Below are positions 1 through 8,181 of a stretch of DNA of 64,000 nucleotides, one piece after another. Both the position numbers and the translations under genes were made by a program. The notes beneath the pieces are model-generated. The model was not told the DNA's origin and searched no databases. It saw only the letters and a list, made by a program, of their open reading frames with translations. This stretch comes from Candidatus Dormiibacterota bacterium (GTDB lineage Bacteria > Chloroflexota > Dormibacteria > Dormibacterales > Dormibacteraceae). The stretch is from NCBI GenBank assembly GCA_024280995.1, contig JAMXLM010000043.1:1-64000 (forward strand), in the 5' to 3' direction. Each line of letters begins with the position of its first letter. Position 1 is the first letter of the stretch.

Positions 1-75
1 ACGCTGCCGGAGTTCCTTCGGATAACGCTTCTGGTTCGCTGCTCCTGGCTGAGACGTTGGCTGCTGCGTTGACAT
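1..75 (-). CDS. Transposase N-terminus (IS3 OrfA-like), partial
   Basis: Twenty-five codons are visible, running off the left edge. The peptide ends in a basic stretch, KRYPKELRQR, which is the usual opening of the helix-turn-helix domain of IS3-family OrfA and related transposases. The ATG at 73-75 is preferred because GGGAGG lies about nine bases upstream on the minus strand. A second ATG sits nine bases earlier. It is the only recognisable transposase in the window and lies just past the end of the SUF operon. The family assignment rests on one short motif. Confidence 0.6.
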   Translation of the reverse strand, partial: MSTQQPTSQPGAANQKRYPKELRQR

Positions 76-126
76 CGGCTCCATCCTCCCAAGGAATGGA
101 GTCTCCAGCAAACCCAGGGCGGTTCA
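1..126 (-). mobile_element. End of an insertion sequence, cut by the window edge
   Basis: The first 75 bases on the minus strand encode the start of a transposase. The 50 bases before its start codon end at about position 126 with the outward sequence TGAACCGCCCTGGGTTTGCT, which resembles the terminal inverted repeats of IS3-type elements. The rest of the element lies outside the window, so the other end, the family and any target duplication cannot be checked. The boundary at 126 is an inference from the repeat-like sequence. Confidence 0.6.
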
Positions 127-181
127 TCAGCGGGATCCGAAAGGGCCGTTTGTATCCAATTGGCCCCTTGACGCTGCCGGG

Positions 182-526
182 TTAGACCATCCCCAGTTCC
201 CAGCGCGCCTCTTCGGTCATGCGCTCGGGGGTCCAGACCGGCTCGTAGACGATGTCCACCCCGGCGTCGTTGATGCCGGGCAGGGTCATCAGGTGGTCGC
301 GCACGTCTGACATCACATCCGCCGCCATCGGACATCCGAGCGCGGTGAGCGTCATCTTCACGTCCACGCGCTCCGGCTTGATGGCGATGTCGTAGACGAG
401 GCCCAGGTCGACGATGTTGACCGGGATCTCGGGGTCAAAGCACTGCCTGAGAACCTCGATCACGTCCTCTGGGCGAACGGTCGCGTCGGGCGCGACCTCC
501 GTGGTGACCTGCGGGGATTCGCTCAA
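182..526 (-). CDS. sufT: SufT-like DUF59 (MIP18) iron-sulfur maturation protein
   Basis: This 114-residue protein is almost entirely a DUF59/MIP18 domain, with the typical 'DPEIPVNIVDLGLVYDI' segment and a later 'LGCPMA' with the conserved cysteine. SufT proteins help load iron-sulfur clusters onto client proteins in the cytoplasm. The start is taken as TTG at 524-526, which overlaps the TGA stop of the rhodanese gene in a TTGA junction, suggesting translational coupling. It is the last gene of the SUF operon, a common place for sufT in Gram-positive and Chloroflexota-type operons. A longer upstream reading frame exists but would run through the rhodanese gene. Confidence 0.85.
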   Translation of the reverse strand: MSESPQVTTEVAPDATVRPEDVIEVLRQCFDPEIPVNIVDLGLVYDIAIKPERVDVKMTLTALGCPMAADVMSDVRDHLMTLPGINDAGVDIVYEPVWTPERMTEEARWELGMV

Positions 527-891
527 GGCTTGTCTGCCGGCTTGTCTGCCGGCTTGTCTGCCGGCTTGTCTAACGGCAGCCCGGCCTTTCGCCAGGCGTC
601 GGTGCCACCGCGGAAGTTGATGACGTCTTTGGCGCCTAGCGCGACCGCCATCTCGGCCGCGATCGCCGATCGGTTGCCGACCGCGCAAACGAACACCGTG
701 TGGTCGCCGAACTTGTGGCCCTGGGGGTCCTTCAGGATCTCGTCGAGGAAAACGTGGCGTGCCTGCGGGATGTGGCCGCGGTCCCACTCCCAGTAGTCGC
801 GCACGTCGACGACGTCGTAGCCGCCGCCGTCCAGCAGCTTCTTGAAGCCCTCGAGATCCACCTCTTTGAACGGAGCCGCCTGCTCTGTCAT
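523..891 (-). CDS. Rhodanese-domain sulfurtransferase in the SUF operon
   Basis: The 122-residue protein is a single rhodanese domain. The active-site loop CAVGNRS (residues 69-75) has the catalytic cysteine at 69, and 'VVDVRDYWEWDRGHIPQA' is the typical N-terminal signature. Rhodaneses carry sulfane sulfur as a cysteine persulfide, so a role in passing sulfur from SufS or trimming it is plausible here but inferred. The protein ends in a repeated acidic-basic tail (DKPA repeated about three times) encoded by a perfect 12-bp tandem repeat. The gene lies between sufU and sufT and overlaps sufT by four bases. Confidence 0.85.
   Translation of the reverse strand: MTEQAAPFKEVDLEGFKKLLDGGGYDVVDVRDYWEWDRGHIPQARHVFLDEILKDPQGHKFGDHTVFVCAVGNRSAIAAEMAVALGAKDVINFRGGTDAWRKAGLPLDKPADKPADKPADKP
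529..571 (-). repeat. 12-bp tandem repeat, about 3.5 copies, inside the rhodanese gene
   Basis: The unit CTTGTCTGCCGG (plus strand) occurs three times without change at 529-564 and then begins a fourth, diverged copy. It encodes a DKPA repeat at the end of the rhodanese. Perfect repeats of this kind can change copy number by slippage, altering tail length without breaking the frame. Confidence 0.9.
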
Positions 892-900
892 ACCTCTTTA

Positions 901-1314
901 TTACTCCTCGTCCGCGTCGGCCAATCCATACGCGCCGACCTTCAGCACCTTGAGTGAAAGCAGCGCGCACTTGATGCGAGCCGGCGAGATCTCGATTCCA
1001 AGCTCGCCCAGCACATCCTCCTTGTCGATCTTCTTGGCGTCGTCCAGGGACATTCCCTTCAGCCGCTCTGTCATGAGCGATGCTGAGGCCTGCGAGATCG
1101 CGCAACCCCGGCCGTGAAAGCGGATGTCCTCGATCACGCCGTCGCGCACCTGGAAGTCCATCCCGACCACGTCGCCGCACAGCGGGTTGTTCTCCTCGTG
1201 CGTGATGTCGGGATGATCGAGGCGCCCGTAGTTCCGCGGGTTCTTGTAGTGGTCGATGATGTACTCGCGGTAGAACTGGTCCTCGGCGCTCGCGGGGGTG
1301 CTCAACTCAGGCAA
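901..1314 (-). CDS. sufU: SufU, zinc-dependent sulfur acceptor / scaffold-like protein
   Basis: The 137-residue protein is a full-length SufU. The three conserved cysteines are present at 46 (NPLCGD), 71 (GRGCAIS) and 116 (RIKCALL), with Asp48 as the fourth zinc ligand. In the SufS-SufU system SufU accepts persulfide sulfur from SufS by zinc-ligand swapping and passes it to SufBCD. The start is a TTG at 1312-1314, eight bases inside the end of sufS. An ATG is not available nearby. The rhodanese gene follows nine bases downstream. Confidence 0.92.
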   Translation of the reverse strand: MPELSTPASAEDQFYREYIIDHYKNPRNYGRLDHPDITHEENNPLCGDVVGMDFQVRDGVIEDIRFHGRGCAISQASASLMTERLKGMSLDDAKKIDKEDVLGELGIEISPARIKCALLSLKVLKVGAYGLADADEE

Positions 1315-2524
1315 AGATCCTCTGCGCGTCCTTGATCGAGCTTACGAGCCGGTCGACCTCGTCCTTCTGCGTGTAGACGTAGAAGGAAGCACGCGCGGTC
1401 GCGGCCACGCCGAGGCGCGTCATCAGGGGCATCGCGCAGTGGTGACCGGCGCGCAGGCAGACCTGGTCGCGGTCGGCGATGGTCGCGAGGTCGTGCGGGT
1501 GGATGCCGTCGACGGCGAACGAGATGACGCCCGCGCGTCTTGACGGAGGCGGTCCGTACAGCGTCAGGCCGTCGACGTCGCTCAGAGCCTCATACGCGTA
1601 CTCGGTGATGTCGAGCTCGTGCGCGCGCACGGCGTCCATGCCCAGGCCGTTCAGATAGTCGACCGCCGCGCCAAGGCCGATGACCTCGGCGATGGCCTGT
1701 GTGCCGGCCTCGAACTTCCAGGGCAGGTCGTGATAGGTCGTGCCTTCGACGCTGACGGTTCGGATCATGTCGCCGCCGCCCATGAAGGGGTCCATCGCCT
1801 CGAGCAGCTCGCGGCGGCCGTACAGGATGCCCGCGCCGGTCGGGCCGAGCATCTTGTGGCCGCTGAAAGCGTAGAAATCGCAGCCCAGCGCTCTGACGTC
1901 GACCGGCTGGTGCGGCGTCGACTGCGCGCCGTCGAGCAGAACCGTCGCGCCGGCCTTCCTGGCCGCGGCGATCATCTCCCGCCCCGGGTTGATGGTGCCG
2001 AGGGCGTTGCTGACCAGGTTGAAGGCGACGAGCTTCGGGCCCCGCTCGAGCAATTCCGCGAACTGGTCCTGGCGCAGCTCGCCCTTCTCGTCGATGTCGA
2101 CGTACTCGATCCGAGCTCCCTTCTCGGCCGCCAGGATCTGCCAGGGGACGATGTTGGAGTGGTGGTCGAGCAGGGTGAGCACGATCAGGTCGCCGGCCTT
2201 GACGTTCTTCCGGCCCCACGCGTACGCGACCAGGTTGATTGCCTCTGTCGTGCCGCGCACGTAGACGATCTCCTTGGTCGACGCGGCGTTGATGAAGGCG
2301 CGAACCTTCTCGCGCGTCCCTTCGTAGCGCTCGGTCGCCTCCTCGGCGATCTTGTACGCCGCGCGGTGGATGTTCGAGTTGTACCTCTCGAAGTAGTCGA
2401 GCATCGCGCCGGTCACCTGGCGCGGCCGCTGCGACGTGTTGGCGGAGTCGAGGTAAGCGATTCCCGTCTCGAAGATCGGGAAGTCCTTGCGGACGGCGGC
2501 TACGTCATACGTCAACGTAGACAT
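1307..2524 (-). CDS. sufS: SufS cysteine desulfurase
   Basis: SufS is a PLP-dependent enzyme that takes sulfur from L-cysteine and holds it as a persulfide. The 405-residue protein has the PLP lysine in 'SGHKMLGPTG' (about residue 224), the PLP-phosphate histidine pair 'DHHSN', and the catalytic cysteine in 'GHHCAMPL' (about residue 363), a group II desulfurase pattern. I chose the ATG at 2522-2524 because GGAGG lies six bases upstream. A GTG directly before it is the alternative. The start lies inside the end of the Rieske gene, and sufU overlaps its 3' end, so the three are probably translated together. Confidence 0.93.
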   Translation of the reverse strand: MSTLTYDVAAVRKDFPIFETGIAYLDSANTSQRPRQVTGAMLDYFERYNSNIHRAAYKIAEEATERYEGTREKVRAFINAASTKEIVYVRGTTEAINLVAYAWGRKNVKAGDLIVLTLLDHHSNIVPWQILAAEKGARIEYVDIDEKGELRQDQFAELLERGPKLVAFNLVSNALGTINPGREMIAAARKAGATVLLDGAQSTPHQPVDVRALGCDFYAFSGHKMLGPTGAGILYGRRELLEAMDPFMGGGDMIRTVSVEGTTYHDLPWKFEAGTQAIAEVIGLGAAVDYLNGLGMDAVRAHELDITEYAYEALSDVDGLTLYGPPPSRRAGVISFAVDGIHPHDLATIADRDQVCLRAGHHCAMPLMTRLGVAATARASFYVYTQKDEVDRLVSSIKDAQRIFA

Positions 2525-2813
2525 CACCGTCCTCCACCGTCACGGGATAGGTCGTCGCGGGGATGACCGCCGGCAACCCCGTGACCTTGCCGGTCTGCAG
2601 GTTGAACCGCGATCCGTGCTGCGGGCACTCGACGTCCATGCCCCACAGCTCCCCATCGCTGAGCGAGAACTCCTCGTGCGTGCACACGTCGTTGAGGGCG
2701 TAGAAGCTCCCGTCCTCGGCGTGGGCGAGGCATACCGGCGTCGAGCCCGCGTCGACTCGCTTCATCGACTCGGTCGCGAGCTCGTCGACCCCCGCCACCC
2801 TGTACCTAGCCAA
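2505..2813 (-). CDS. Rieske-type ferredoxin in the SUF operon
   Basis: This 102-residue protein is a small soluble Rieske [2Fe-2S] protein, like the ferredoxin subunits of aromatic-ring dioxygenases. Its ligands are Cys44-Thr-His46 and Cys63-Pro-Gln-His66. It probably carries electrons for cluster assembly, since a Rieske gene at this spot between sufD and sufS is frequent in Actinobacteria and Chloroflexota. The electron partner is unknown. The start is read as TTG at 2811-2813, overlapping the sufD stop by eight bases. A GTG nearby would shorten it by five residues. Confidence 0.85.
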   Translation of the reverse strand: MARYRVAGVDELATESMKRVDAGSTPVCLAHAEDGSFYALNDVCTHEEFSLSDGELWGMDVECPQHGSRFNLQTGKVTGLPAVIPATTYPVTVEDGDVYVDV

Positions 2814-3999
2814 TGCGCGACTCCAGCTCGGCCTCGACCAGCCGGCGCGCGTGCTCGAACGGGATGCGGTCGAGCACGTCACCGAAGAAGCCCTGGATGA
2901 GCATCCGCTTGGCTGTGGGCTCGGGGATTCCACGCGACCGCAGATAGAAGAGATGCTCGGGGTCGACCGGGCCGACGGTCGCGCCGTGCGTGCAGCGCAC
3001 GTCGTTGTTGTCGATCTCGAGCATCGGGACCGAGGTCGCCTTCGCGTGGTCCGACAGCACCAGGTTCCGGTTCGCCTGGTAGGCGTCCGAGCGCGCGGCA
3101 TGCTTCTCGATCCGGATCAGACCGGCGTAGACGGTGCGCGCGGCGTCGGACAGCGCGCCCTTGAACAGCAGGTCGGAGCGCGTGTTGCCCACGCGGTGGT
3201 CCTGCAGCGTGTGGAAGTCGAAGAACTGCTCGCCCGAGGCGAAGTAGATCGCCTTCAGCTCGGCGTCGGCGCCAGGGCCGGCCAGGCTCGCCTCGACGCG
3301 GGTCTTGGAGAACTTACCGCCGAGCGTGACGTTGAAGAGGTGCAAGGACGAGTCCTTCAGCAGCTCTGCGCGCTGGTCGGAGAAGTGCCAGACGTTCCGG
3401 CCCCACTTCTGGACCGCGACGTACCCGACCTGCGCGCCCTCGTCGAGGAAGATCTCCGTCGAGCCGCTGCGGTAGCCGTCCTCGCCGTCGTTCTCGGCGA
3501 TGTACTCGTCGAGGTAGTCGAACTTCGAGCCCTTGCCCGCCACGATCAATGTGTGCGGCAGGACGCTCGTGCCCGCCTCGTGCGAGAAGTGCTGGCCGAT
3601 GATCGGCTTGTCCACGACCACGCCGTCGGGGACGTACAGGAAGGTGCCCCCTGTGAAGAGCGCGGCGTGGAGTGCGGTGAAACGGTCGCGGTCTGCGTGG
3701 ACGAGCGAGAACAGCCGCGGCTCGACCAGGTCGCGATGCTTCTCGGCAGCCACCCGGAGCGGCTCGAGGATCACACCCTCGGGCAGCGCCTCGGGCAGCA
3801 CGAGCTCATGTCCGTCGAGGTGCTCGAGCTTCGAGAACCGGCTCGGGTCGAGCCGGCTGACGTCGGTGCGCCGCCACTCCTCGTCGGTCCTGCTCGGCGC
3901 CGGCAGCCGCTCAAAGGTCGCGAGCGCGCTTTCGCGGCGTTCGCGCAGCCAGCCCGGTTCGCCCTGGAGCTGGTCCAGGGTCTCGCTCGTGATCGCCAT
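2806..3999 (-). CDS. sufD: SufD, subunit of the SufBCD cluster scaffold
   Basis: The 397-residue protein has the beta-helix core of the SufB/SufD family and the C-terminal 'RCTHGATVGPVDPEHLFYLRSRGIPEPTAKRMLIQGF' type region (split here as a description of residues about 325-365). It pairs with SufB and the ATPase SufC to build [4Fe-4S] clusters. It resembles SufB at the C terminus but has its own N-terminal region with the RxxTD motif seen in SufD proteins. It starts with ATG at 3997-3999, 183 bases after sufB. Confidence 0.92.
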   Translation of the reverse strand: MAITSETLDQLQGEPGWLRERRESALATFERLPAPSRTDEEWRRTDVSRLDPSRFSKLEHLDGHELVLPEALPEGVILEPLRVAAEKHRDLVEPRLFSLVHADRDRFTALHAALFTGGTFLYVPDGVVVDKPIIGQHFSHEAGTSVLPHTLIVAGKGSKFDYLDEYIAENDGEDGYRSGSTEIFLDEGAQVGYVAVQKWGRNVWHFSDQRAELLKDSSLHLFNVTLGGKFSKTRVEASLAGPGADAELKAIYFASGEQFFDFHTLQDHRVGNTRSDLLFKGALSDAARTVYAGLIRIEKHAARSDAYQANRNLVLSDHAKATSVPMLEIDNNDVRCTHGATVGPVDPEHLFYLRSRGIPEPTAKRMLIQGFFGDVLDRIPFEHARRLVEAELESRIG

Positions 4000-4182
4000 C
4001 TCAGCAGTCCCGCGCGAGCCGATGCAACGGATCTTCGGCGTCCATGCAGGCCATCTGCGTTGTTGCCGCCTGCGCTACTCGCTCACGCATCAACGGATGC
4101 GCTCGCTCCGTTGCTCGGCGGCGCCTAGCATCTGGCCCGCCTGGGCCGCCGAATCTGTCGTTGATCGCTCGCGCGTGACTGC
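4000..4182. other. 183-bp gap between sufB and sufD with short hairpins
   Basis: This is the only sizeable gap inside the SUF operon. It holds short inverted repeats, including CGCATC-AACG-GATGCG near 4086-4101 and GGCCC-GCCT-GGGCC near 4134-4147. No good ribosome site or credible small gene is seen. It could be an RNA processing or stability site that sets different levels of SufCB and SufD, or a decayed repeat insertion. Both ideas are inference. Confidence 0.45.
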
Positions 4183-5592
4183 TCAGCCTACCGAGCCCTC
4201 CATCTCGAGCTGGATCAAGCGGTTGAGCTCGACGGCGTACTCGAGGGGAAGCTCCTTGGTGAACGGCTCGATGAAGCCGTTGACGATCATCGTCTCGGCC
4301 TCGGCGCGCGGGATGCCGCGGCTCATCAGGTAGAAGAGCTGCTCGTCGCTGACCTTCGAGACGGTCGCCTCGTGGCCCAGGGTCACGTTCTCGGCGTCGA
4401 CGTCGTTGTACGGGTAAGTGTCCGACCGCGACTCGTCGTCGAGCAGCAGCGCGTCGCACTTGACGAACGACTTGCAGTTGTTCGCGCCGGGGTAGATCTT
4501 CACGTGGCCGCGGTACGACGTTCTGCCGCCGGCCTTGCTGATCGACTTCGACGTGATGGTCGACGTGGTGTTCGGCGCGACGTGGATCATCTTGCCGCCC
4601 GCGTCCTGGTGCTGGCCCTTGCCGGCGAACGCGATCGAGAGCACGTCGCCCTTGGCGCCCGGCTCCATCAGGTAGACGCTCGGGTACTTCATCGTGATCT
4701 GCGACCCGAGGTTGCCGTCGACCCACTCCATCGTCGCGTCCGCGTACGCCATCGCGCGCTTGGTCACGAGGTTGAAGACGTTGGTCGACCAGTTCTGGAT
4801 CGTCGTGTAGCGGCAGCGCGCGTTCTTCTTGACGATGATCTCGACCACCGCGCTGTGCAGCGAGTCGGTCGTGTAGATCGGCGCGGTGCAGCCCTCGATG
4901 TAGTGCACGTACGAGTCTTCGTCGCAGATGATCAGCGTCCGCTCGAACTGGCCCATGTTCTCGGCGTTGATGCGGAAGTAAGCCTGGAGCGGGATCTCCA
5001 CCTTGACGCCCTTCGGCACGTAGATGAAGGAGCCGCCCGACCACACCGCGCTGTTCAGCGCGGAGAACTTGTTGTCCGCGGGCGGGATGACGGTCCCGAA
5101 GTATTCCTTGAACAGGTCCGGGTGCTCGCGTAGAGCCGAGTCGGTGTCCAGGAAGATGACGCCCTGCTTGGTCAGCTTCTCCTGGAGCGAGTGGTAGACC
5201 ACCTCCGACTCGTACTGCGCCGACACGCCGGCGAGGAACTTCCGCTCCGCCTCGGGCACGCCCAGCCTGTCGTATGTCGCCTTGATGTCGGCCGGCAGCT
5301 CGTCCCACGACTTCGACTGCTTCTCCGCCGGACGGAGGTAATAGAAGATGTTCTCGAAGTCGATCACCGACAGGTCCGCGCCCCAGGTGGGCATGGGCTT
5401 CTTGCGGAAGATCTCGAGCGAGCGCAGGCGGAACTTCGTCATCCACTCGGGCTCGCCCTTCATGTGGGAGATCTCCTTGACGATCTCCTCGTTCAGGCCG
5501 CGCTTCGCCTTAAAGACGTAGTCCTCGGGGAAGAAGAATCCGTACTTGTCCTTGTAGTCGACGCCAACGTCGAGCTTTGGTGCTGTGGCCAT
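4183..5592 (-). CDS. sufB: SufB, cluster-assembly scaffold of the SUF system
   Basis: At 469 residues this is a normal-length SufB, the scaffold on which clusters are built with SufC and SufD. The N-terminal '[26 protein letters not shown]'-type region, the '[17 protein letters not shown]' segment and the C-terminal '[21 protein letters not shown]' type segment are all characteristic. The start ATG at 5590-5592 has AGGAGG seven bases upstream and overlaps the sufC stop by one base (TGATG). An in-frame upstream methionine exists but would lie deep in sufC. Confidence 0.95.
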   Translation of the reverse strand: MATAPKLDVGVDYKDKYGFFFPEDYVFKAKRGLNEEIVKEISHMKGEPEWMTKFRLRSLEIFRKKPMPTWGADLSVIDFENIFYYLRPAEKQSKSWDELPADIKATYDRLGVPEAERKFLAGVSAQYESEVVYHSLQEKLTKQGVIFLDTDSALREHPDLFKEYFGTVIPPADNKFSALNSAVWSGGSFIYVPKGVKVEIPLQAYFRINAENMGQFERTLIICDEDSYVHYIEGCTAPIYTTDSLHSAVVEIIVKKNARCRYTTIQNWSTNVFNLVTKRAMAYADATMEWVDGNLGSQITMKYPSVYLMEPGAKGDVLSIAFAGKGQHQDAGGKMIHVAPNTTSTITSKSISKAGGRTSYRGHVKIYPGANNCKSFVKCDALLLDDESRSDTYPYNDVDAENVTLGHEATVSKVSDEQLFYLMSRGIPRAEAETMIVNGFIEPFTKELPLEYAVELNRLIQLEMEGSVG

Positions 5593-6377
5593 CAGGCGAC
5601 CTCCTGCGGTGTCGTCTCTTCGGCGTGACCCCACTCCGAATAGCCGGTCTTCTCGAGTCGCTCCGCGACCTCCGAGCCGCCAGACAGCACGAACTTGCCG
5701 TCGACGAGCACGTGCACGAAGTCGGGCTGGATGAACTCGAGGATGCGCGTGTAGTGCGTGATGATCAGAACGCCGAGGTTGGGCCCGCGCATCCGGTTCA
5801 CAGCCTCGGCGACGAACTTGATCGAGTCGATGTCCAGGCCGGAATCGGTCTCGTCGAGAATCGCGATCTCGGGCTTGAGCACCGCCATCTGCAGGATCTC
5901 GGCGCGCTTCTTCTCGCCGCCTGAGAACCCGTCGTTGATGTAGCGCGACAGGAAGGAGTCATCCATGTGGAGGACCTTCAGCTTGTCCTTCAAGAGGCCG
6001 CGGAATTCCTTTGGCGACACCGCCTTGGACTTGTCCTTGCCGTCGTACCCGCGGTGAGAGTTCAGGGCTGTGCGGAGGAAGTTGGCCATCGAGATCCCCG
6101 GCACCACCACCGGGTACTGAAGCGCGAGGAACATGCCCAGCCGCGCACGCTCGTCAGGCTCCAGGTCGAGGATGTTCTGACCTTTGAACATCACCGAGCC
6201 CCCGTCAACGGAATAGCCGGGGTGGCCCATCAGAGTGTGCGACAGAGTGGACTTGCCAGATCCGTTCGGGCCCATGACCGCATGGACCTCGCCCTTGTTG
6301 ATGTCGAGCGAGACGCCCTTGAGGATCTGACGTCCTTCGACGCTCGCGCGCAGATCTTTGATCTCGAAATCAGCCAA
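5592..6377 (-). CDS. sufC: SufC, ABC-type ATPase of the SUF system
   Basis: SufC is the soluble ATPase that drives conformational change in SufBCD. The 261-residue protein has Walker A (GPNGSGKST), the ABC signature '[11 protein letters not shown]', Walker B '[14 protein letters not shown]' and the switch histidine in 'IITHY'. Conserved SufC features such as '[14 protein letters not shown]' are present. The start is TTG at 6375-6377, directly after the sufR stop with GAAAGGA upstream. The open frame extends further back through sufR in another frame, which is not credible as coding. Confidence 0.94.
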   Translation of the reverse strand: MADFEIKDLRASVEGRQILKGVSLDINKGEVHAVMGPNGSGKSTLSHTLMGHPGYSVDGGSVMFKGQNILDLEPDERARLGMFLALQYPVVVPGISMANFLRTALNSHRGYDGKDKSKAVSPKEFRGLLKDKLKVLHMDDSFLSRYINDGFSGGEKKRAEILQMAVLKPEIAILDETDSGLDIDSIKFVAEAVNRMRGPNLGVLIITHYTRILEFIQPDFVHVLVDGKFVLSGGSEVAERLEKTGYSEWGHAEETTPQEVA

Positions 6378-6379
6378 CT

Positions 6380-6991
6380 TTAGTTTCCTTTCTCCTTCAT
6401 CACGTACGTGCAGTCGTCGGCGGCGTCGGCCATCCAGGTGGTTCGTGCCACCGGTGTTCCCAGCAGCCGTTCGTACATCTGCTGCTCGTTGGCGCACGGC
6501 AGCCCCGTGCGGGAAGCGACGTCCTGGATGGGGCAGTTGCAGTGGCGGATCGCGAGCCCGCCGTCACCGGCTTCGACCACCTCGGCCATGTGGCCGTGCT
6601 CGGTGGCGAGCCGTGCCAACTCCCGGACGCGCGACTCAAAGTCTAGGCCCGCAAGTCGCGGGGCATACTCCGCCTCCAGCCGCGCGGCGCGGGCCTCGAA
6701 GAAACGCTCGAGCTGCGACTGGGTCATGAAGTCGACGAGCTCTCCGGTCAGGGCGCGGTGGCCGTCGGGGAAGTGCTCGCCGGCGGCGGGCGTCAGACGG
6801 TAGACGCTCTCCGGCCTGCCCGGCCCGTGCGCCTCGGCCGCCGCCGCGGTCGCCAGGCCCTCGGCCTCGAGCGCCTCCAGGTGCCGGAGGGCGCCCTGCT
6901 TCGATACCTCGAGATGGATCGCGATCTCGCCTAGAGTTGCGTGGCCGCGGGTTTTCAGGAACGCGAGGATCGCTTCTCGCCTGGACTCCAC
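6380..6991 (-). CDS. sufR: SufR, iron-sulfur-sensing repressor of the SUF operon
   Basis: The 203-residue protein has an N-terminal winged helix-turn-helix (about residues 1-70, 'HLEVSKQGALRHLEALEAEGL') and a C-terminal cysteine cluster: Cys151 and Cys153 (HCNCPI), Cys166 (LPCANEQ) and Cys194 (DDC). SufR repressors bind a [4Fe-4S] cluster through such cysteines and switch off suf genes when clusters are plentiful. It starts with GTG at 6989-6991, seven bases after a TAGAAT -10 box, so its mRNA may be leaderless. It heads the operon and is followed closely by sufC. The operator at 7011-7030 lies just upstream. Confidence 0.9.
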   Translation of the reverse strand: MESRREAILAFLKTRGHATLGEIAIHLEVSKQGALRHLEALEAEGLATAAAAEAHGPGRPESVYRLTPAAGEHFPDGHRALTGELVDFMTQSQLERFFEARAARLEAEYAPRLAGLDFESRVRELARLATEHGHMAEVVEAGDGGLAIRHCNCPIQDVASRTGLPCANEQQMYERLLGTPVARTTWMADAADDCTYVMKEKGN

Positions 6992-6998
6992 GACTTCG

Positions 6999-7004
6999 AT
7001 TCTA
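6999..7004 (-). promoter_or_regulatory. -10 box of the sufR-suf operon promoter
   Basis: TAGAAT reads on the minus strand and ends seven bases before the sufR GTG, so transcription would start at or next to the start codon. The -35 region would fall inside the SufR-type palindrome. Confidence 0.6.
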
Positions 7005-7010
7005 GGAGTT

Positions 7011-7030
7011 TTTCAACACCCATGTTGAAA
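7011..7030. promoter_or_regulatory. SufR operator, perfect palindrome with CAAC-N6-GTTG core
   Basis: TTTCAACACCCATGTTGAAA has two perfect 8-bp arms around four bases and contains CAAC-N6-GTTG, the binding pattern described for cyanobacterial SufR. It covers the presumed -35 region of sufR and the start codon of the divergent MFS gene. SufR bound here would be expected to block the suf operon and probably the transporter too. Binding itself is inferred. Confidence 0.8.
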
Positions 7031-8176
7031 TACAGGGACCGAGCGCTTCTGCTCTCCGCACGGGGTCTCCGCGCGTTCGCTTTCGGGTTCTCGGCGGTGC
7101 TGATCGGCCTGCACCTGGAGCGTGCGGGACTTTCGCCGGCCGAGATCGGGGTGGCGCTGGGCGTGGGACTGGCGGCGGCATCGCTGACGGGGCTCGGCTC
7201 CGCCGCCCTGGCCGCTCGGATCGGCCGCCGCCGGACGCTTGCGATCGTGGGCGCGCTGATGGCGGTGACCGGGCTCGACCTCGCGCTCATCACGGCGCCA
7301 GTGCTCCTCGTCCTTGCGGGCGTCACCGGGATGCTCGGCGCGGCCAGCGTCGACTATGGACCGTTCGCCTCGGTCGAGCAGGCGGTGCTGACCGAGACCG
7401 TTCCCGCCGCAAGACGCAATCGCGCCTTCGGGCGCTACTCACTCACAGGCGGCCTGTTCAACGCCGCGGGCGGGCTGGCGGCCTCGGCGCCGGCCGCAAC
7501 GCGCACGTTCTTCCTCCTATACGCCGCCGTTGGGATCGTCACCGCGATTCTGGCGCTGTCCATGACCGGCGCCGTCGAGGGCGAGCCTTCGCAACCGGCG
7601 TTCGGGTCTTTCAAGCCGCTGGCAGGGCTGGCAGCCCTCTTTGCGCTCGACTCACTCGGAGGCGGTTTCGTCGCCAACGCGGTCATCGCCTTCTGGCTGC
7701 ACGTGCGTTTCGGAGCAGGGCCGGCGTTGCTGGGCCCGATCTTTGCGGCGGTGGCCGTCTTCCAGTCGCTTTCGTACGAGGTGTCCGCGCGGCTTGCGGA
7801 TCGTGTCGGGCTCATCAACACGATGGTCTTCACCCACCTGCCGAGCAACCTCCTGCTTCTGCTGGTGCCGTTCAGCCCGAATCTTGCAGCCGCGGTGGCT
7901 CTGCTGCTGGCGCGCTTCGCGCTGTCGCAGATGGACGTGCCGGCGCGCCAGGCATACATCGTCTCGATCGTCCCACCAGGCGAGCGAGCCGGCGCAGTCG
8001 CCATGACCGGCGCGGTGCGTGGCGTGGCGATGTCGTTCGGCCCGGCGCTGGCGGGTGTTGCGATCGGCGCGGCCTCGTTCGGGGTGCCCTTCTTCGCGGG
8101 TGGCGGGTTGAAGGCGGTGTACGACCTGGCGCTCTACGCGGGGTACCGCAACCGCCGCGCCAGTCACGAAACTTAG
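7022..8176 (+). CDS. Major facilitator superfamily transporter, possibly SufR-controlled
   Basis: The protein is about 384 residues with roughly 10-12 hydrophobic segments. It also has the short basic loop of MFS carriers after helix 2 ('AARIGRRRTLAIVG'). It therefore sits in the cytoplasmic membrane and moves a small solute, whose identity cannot be read from the sequence. The start is taken as ATG 7022, which lies inside the SufR operator. TTG at 7025 or an upstream in-frame codon at 6941 are alternatives, and the upstream one would overlap sufR. Sharing an operator with the suf operon suggests a link to iron, sulfur or oxidative stress, which is inference. Confidence 0.75.
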   Translation: MLKYRDRALLLSARGLRAFAFGFSAVLIGLHLERAGLSPAEIGVALGVGLAAASLTGLGSAALAARIGRRRTLAIVGALMAVTGLDLALITAPVLLVLAGVTGMLGAASVDYGPFASVEQAVLTETVPAARRNRAFGRYSLTGGLFNAAGGLAASAPAATRTFFLLYAAVGIVTAILALSMTGAVEGEPSQPAFGSFKPLAGLAALFALDSLGGGFVANAVIAFWLHVRFGAGPALLGPIFAAVAVFQSLSYEVSARLADRVGLINTMVFTHLPSNLLLLLVPFSPNLAAAVALLLARFALSQMDVPARQAYIVSIVPPGERAGAVAMTGAVRGVAMSFGPALAGVAIGAASFGVPFFAGGGLKAVYDLALYAGYRNRRASHET

Positions 8177-8181
8177 AGCGG

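Noticed and set aside
1-180. The 10-bp repeat ACGCTGCCGG at 1-10 and 171-180 as a target-site duplication of the insertion sequence
   Set aside because: The first copy lies inside the transposase gene and the second is about 45 bases beyond the likely end of the element, so it cannot be a flanking duplication.
528-571. CRISPR-like array
   Set aside because: The repeats are 12 bp, directly tandem and in frame within the rhodanese gene, with no spacers.
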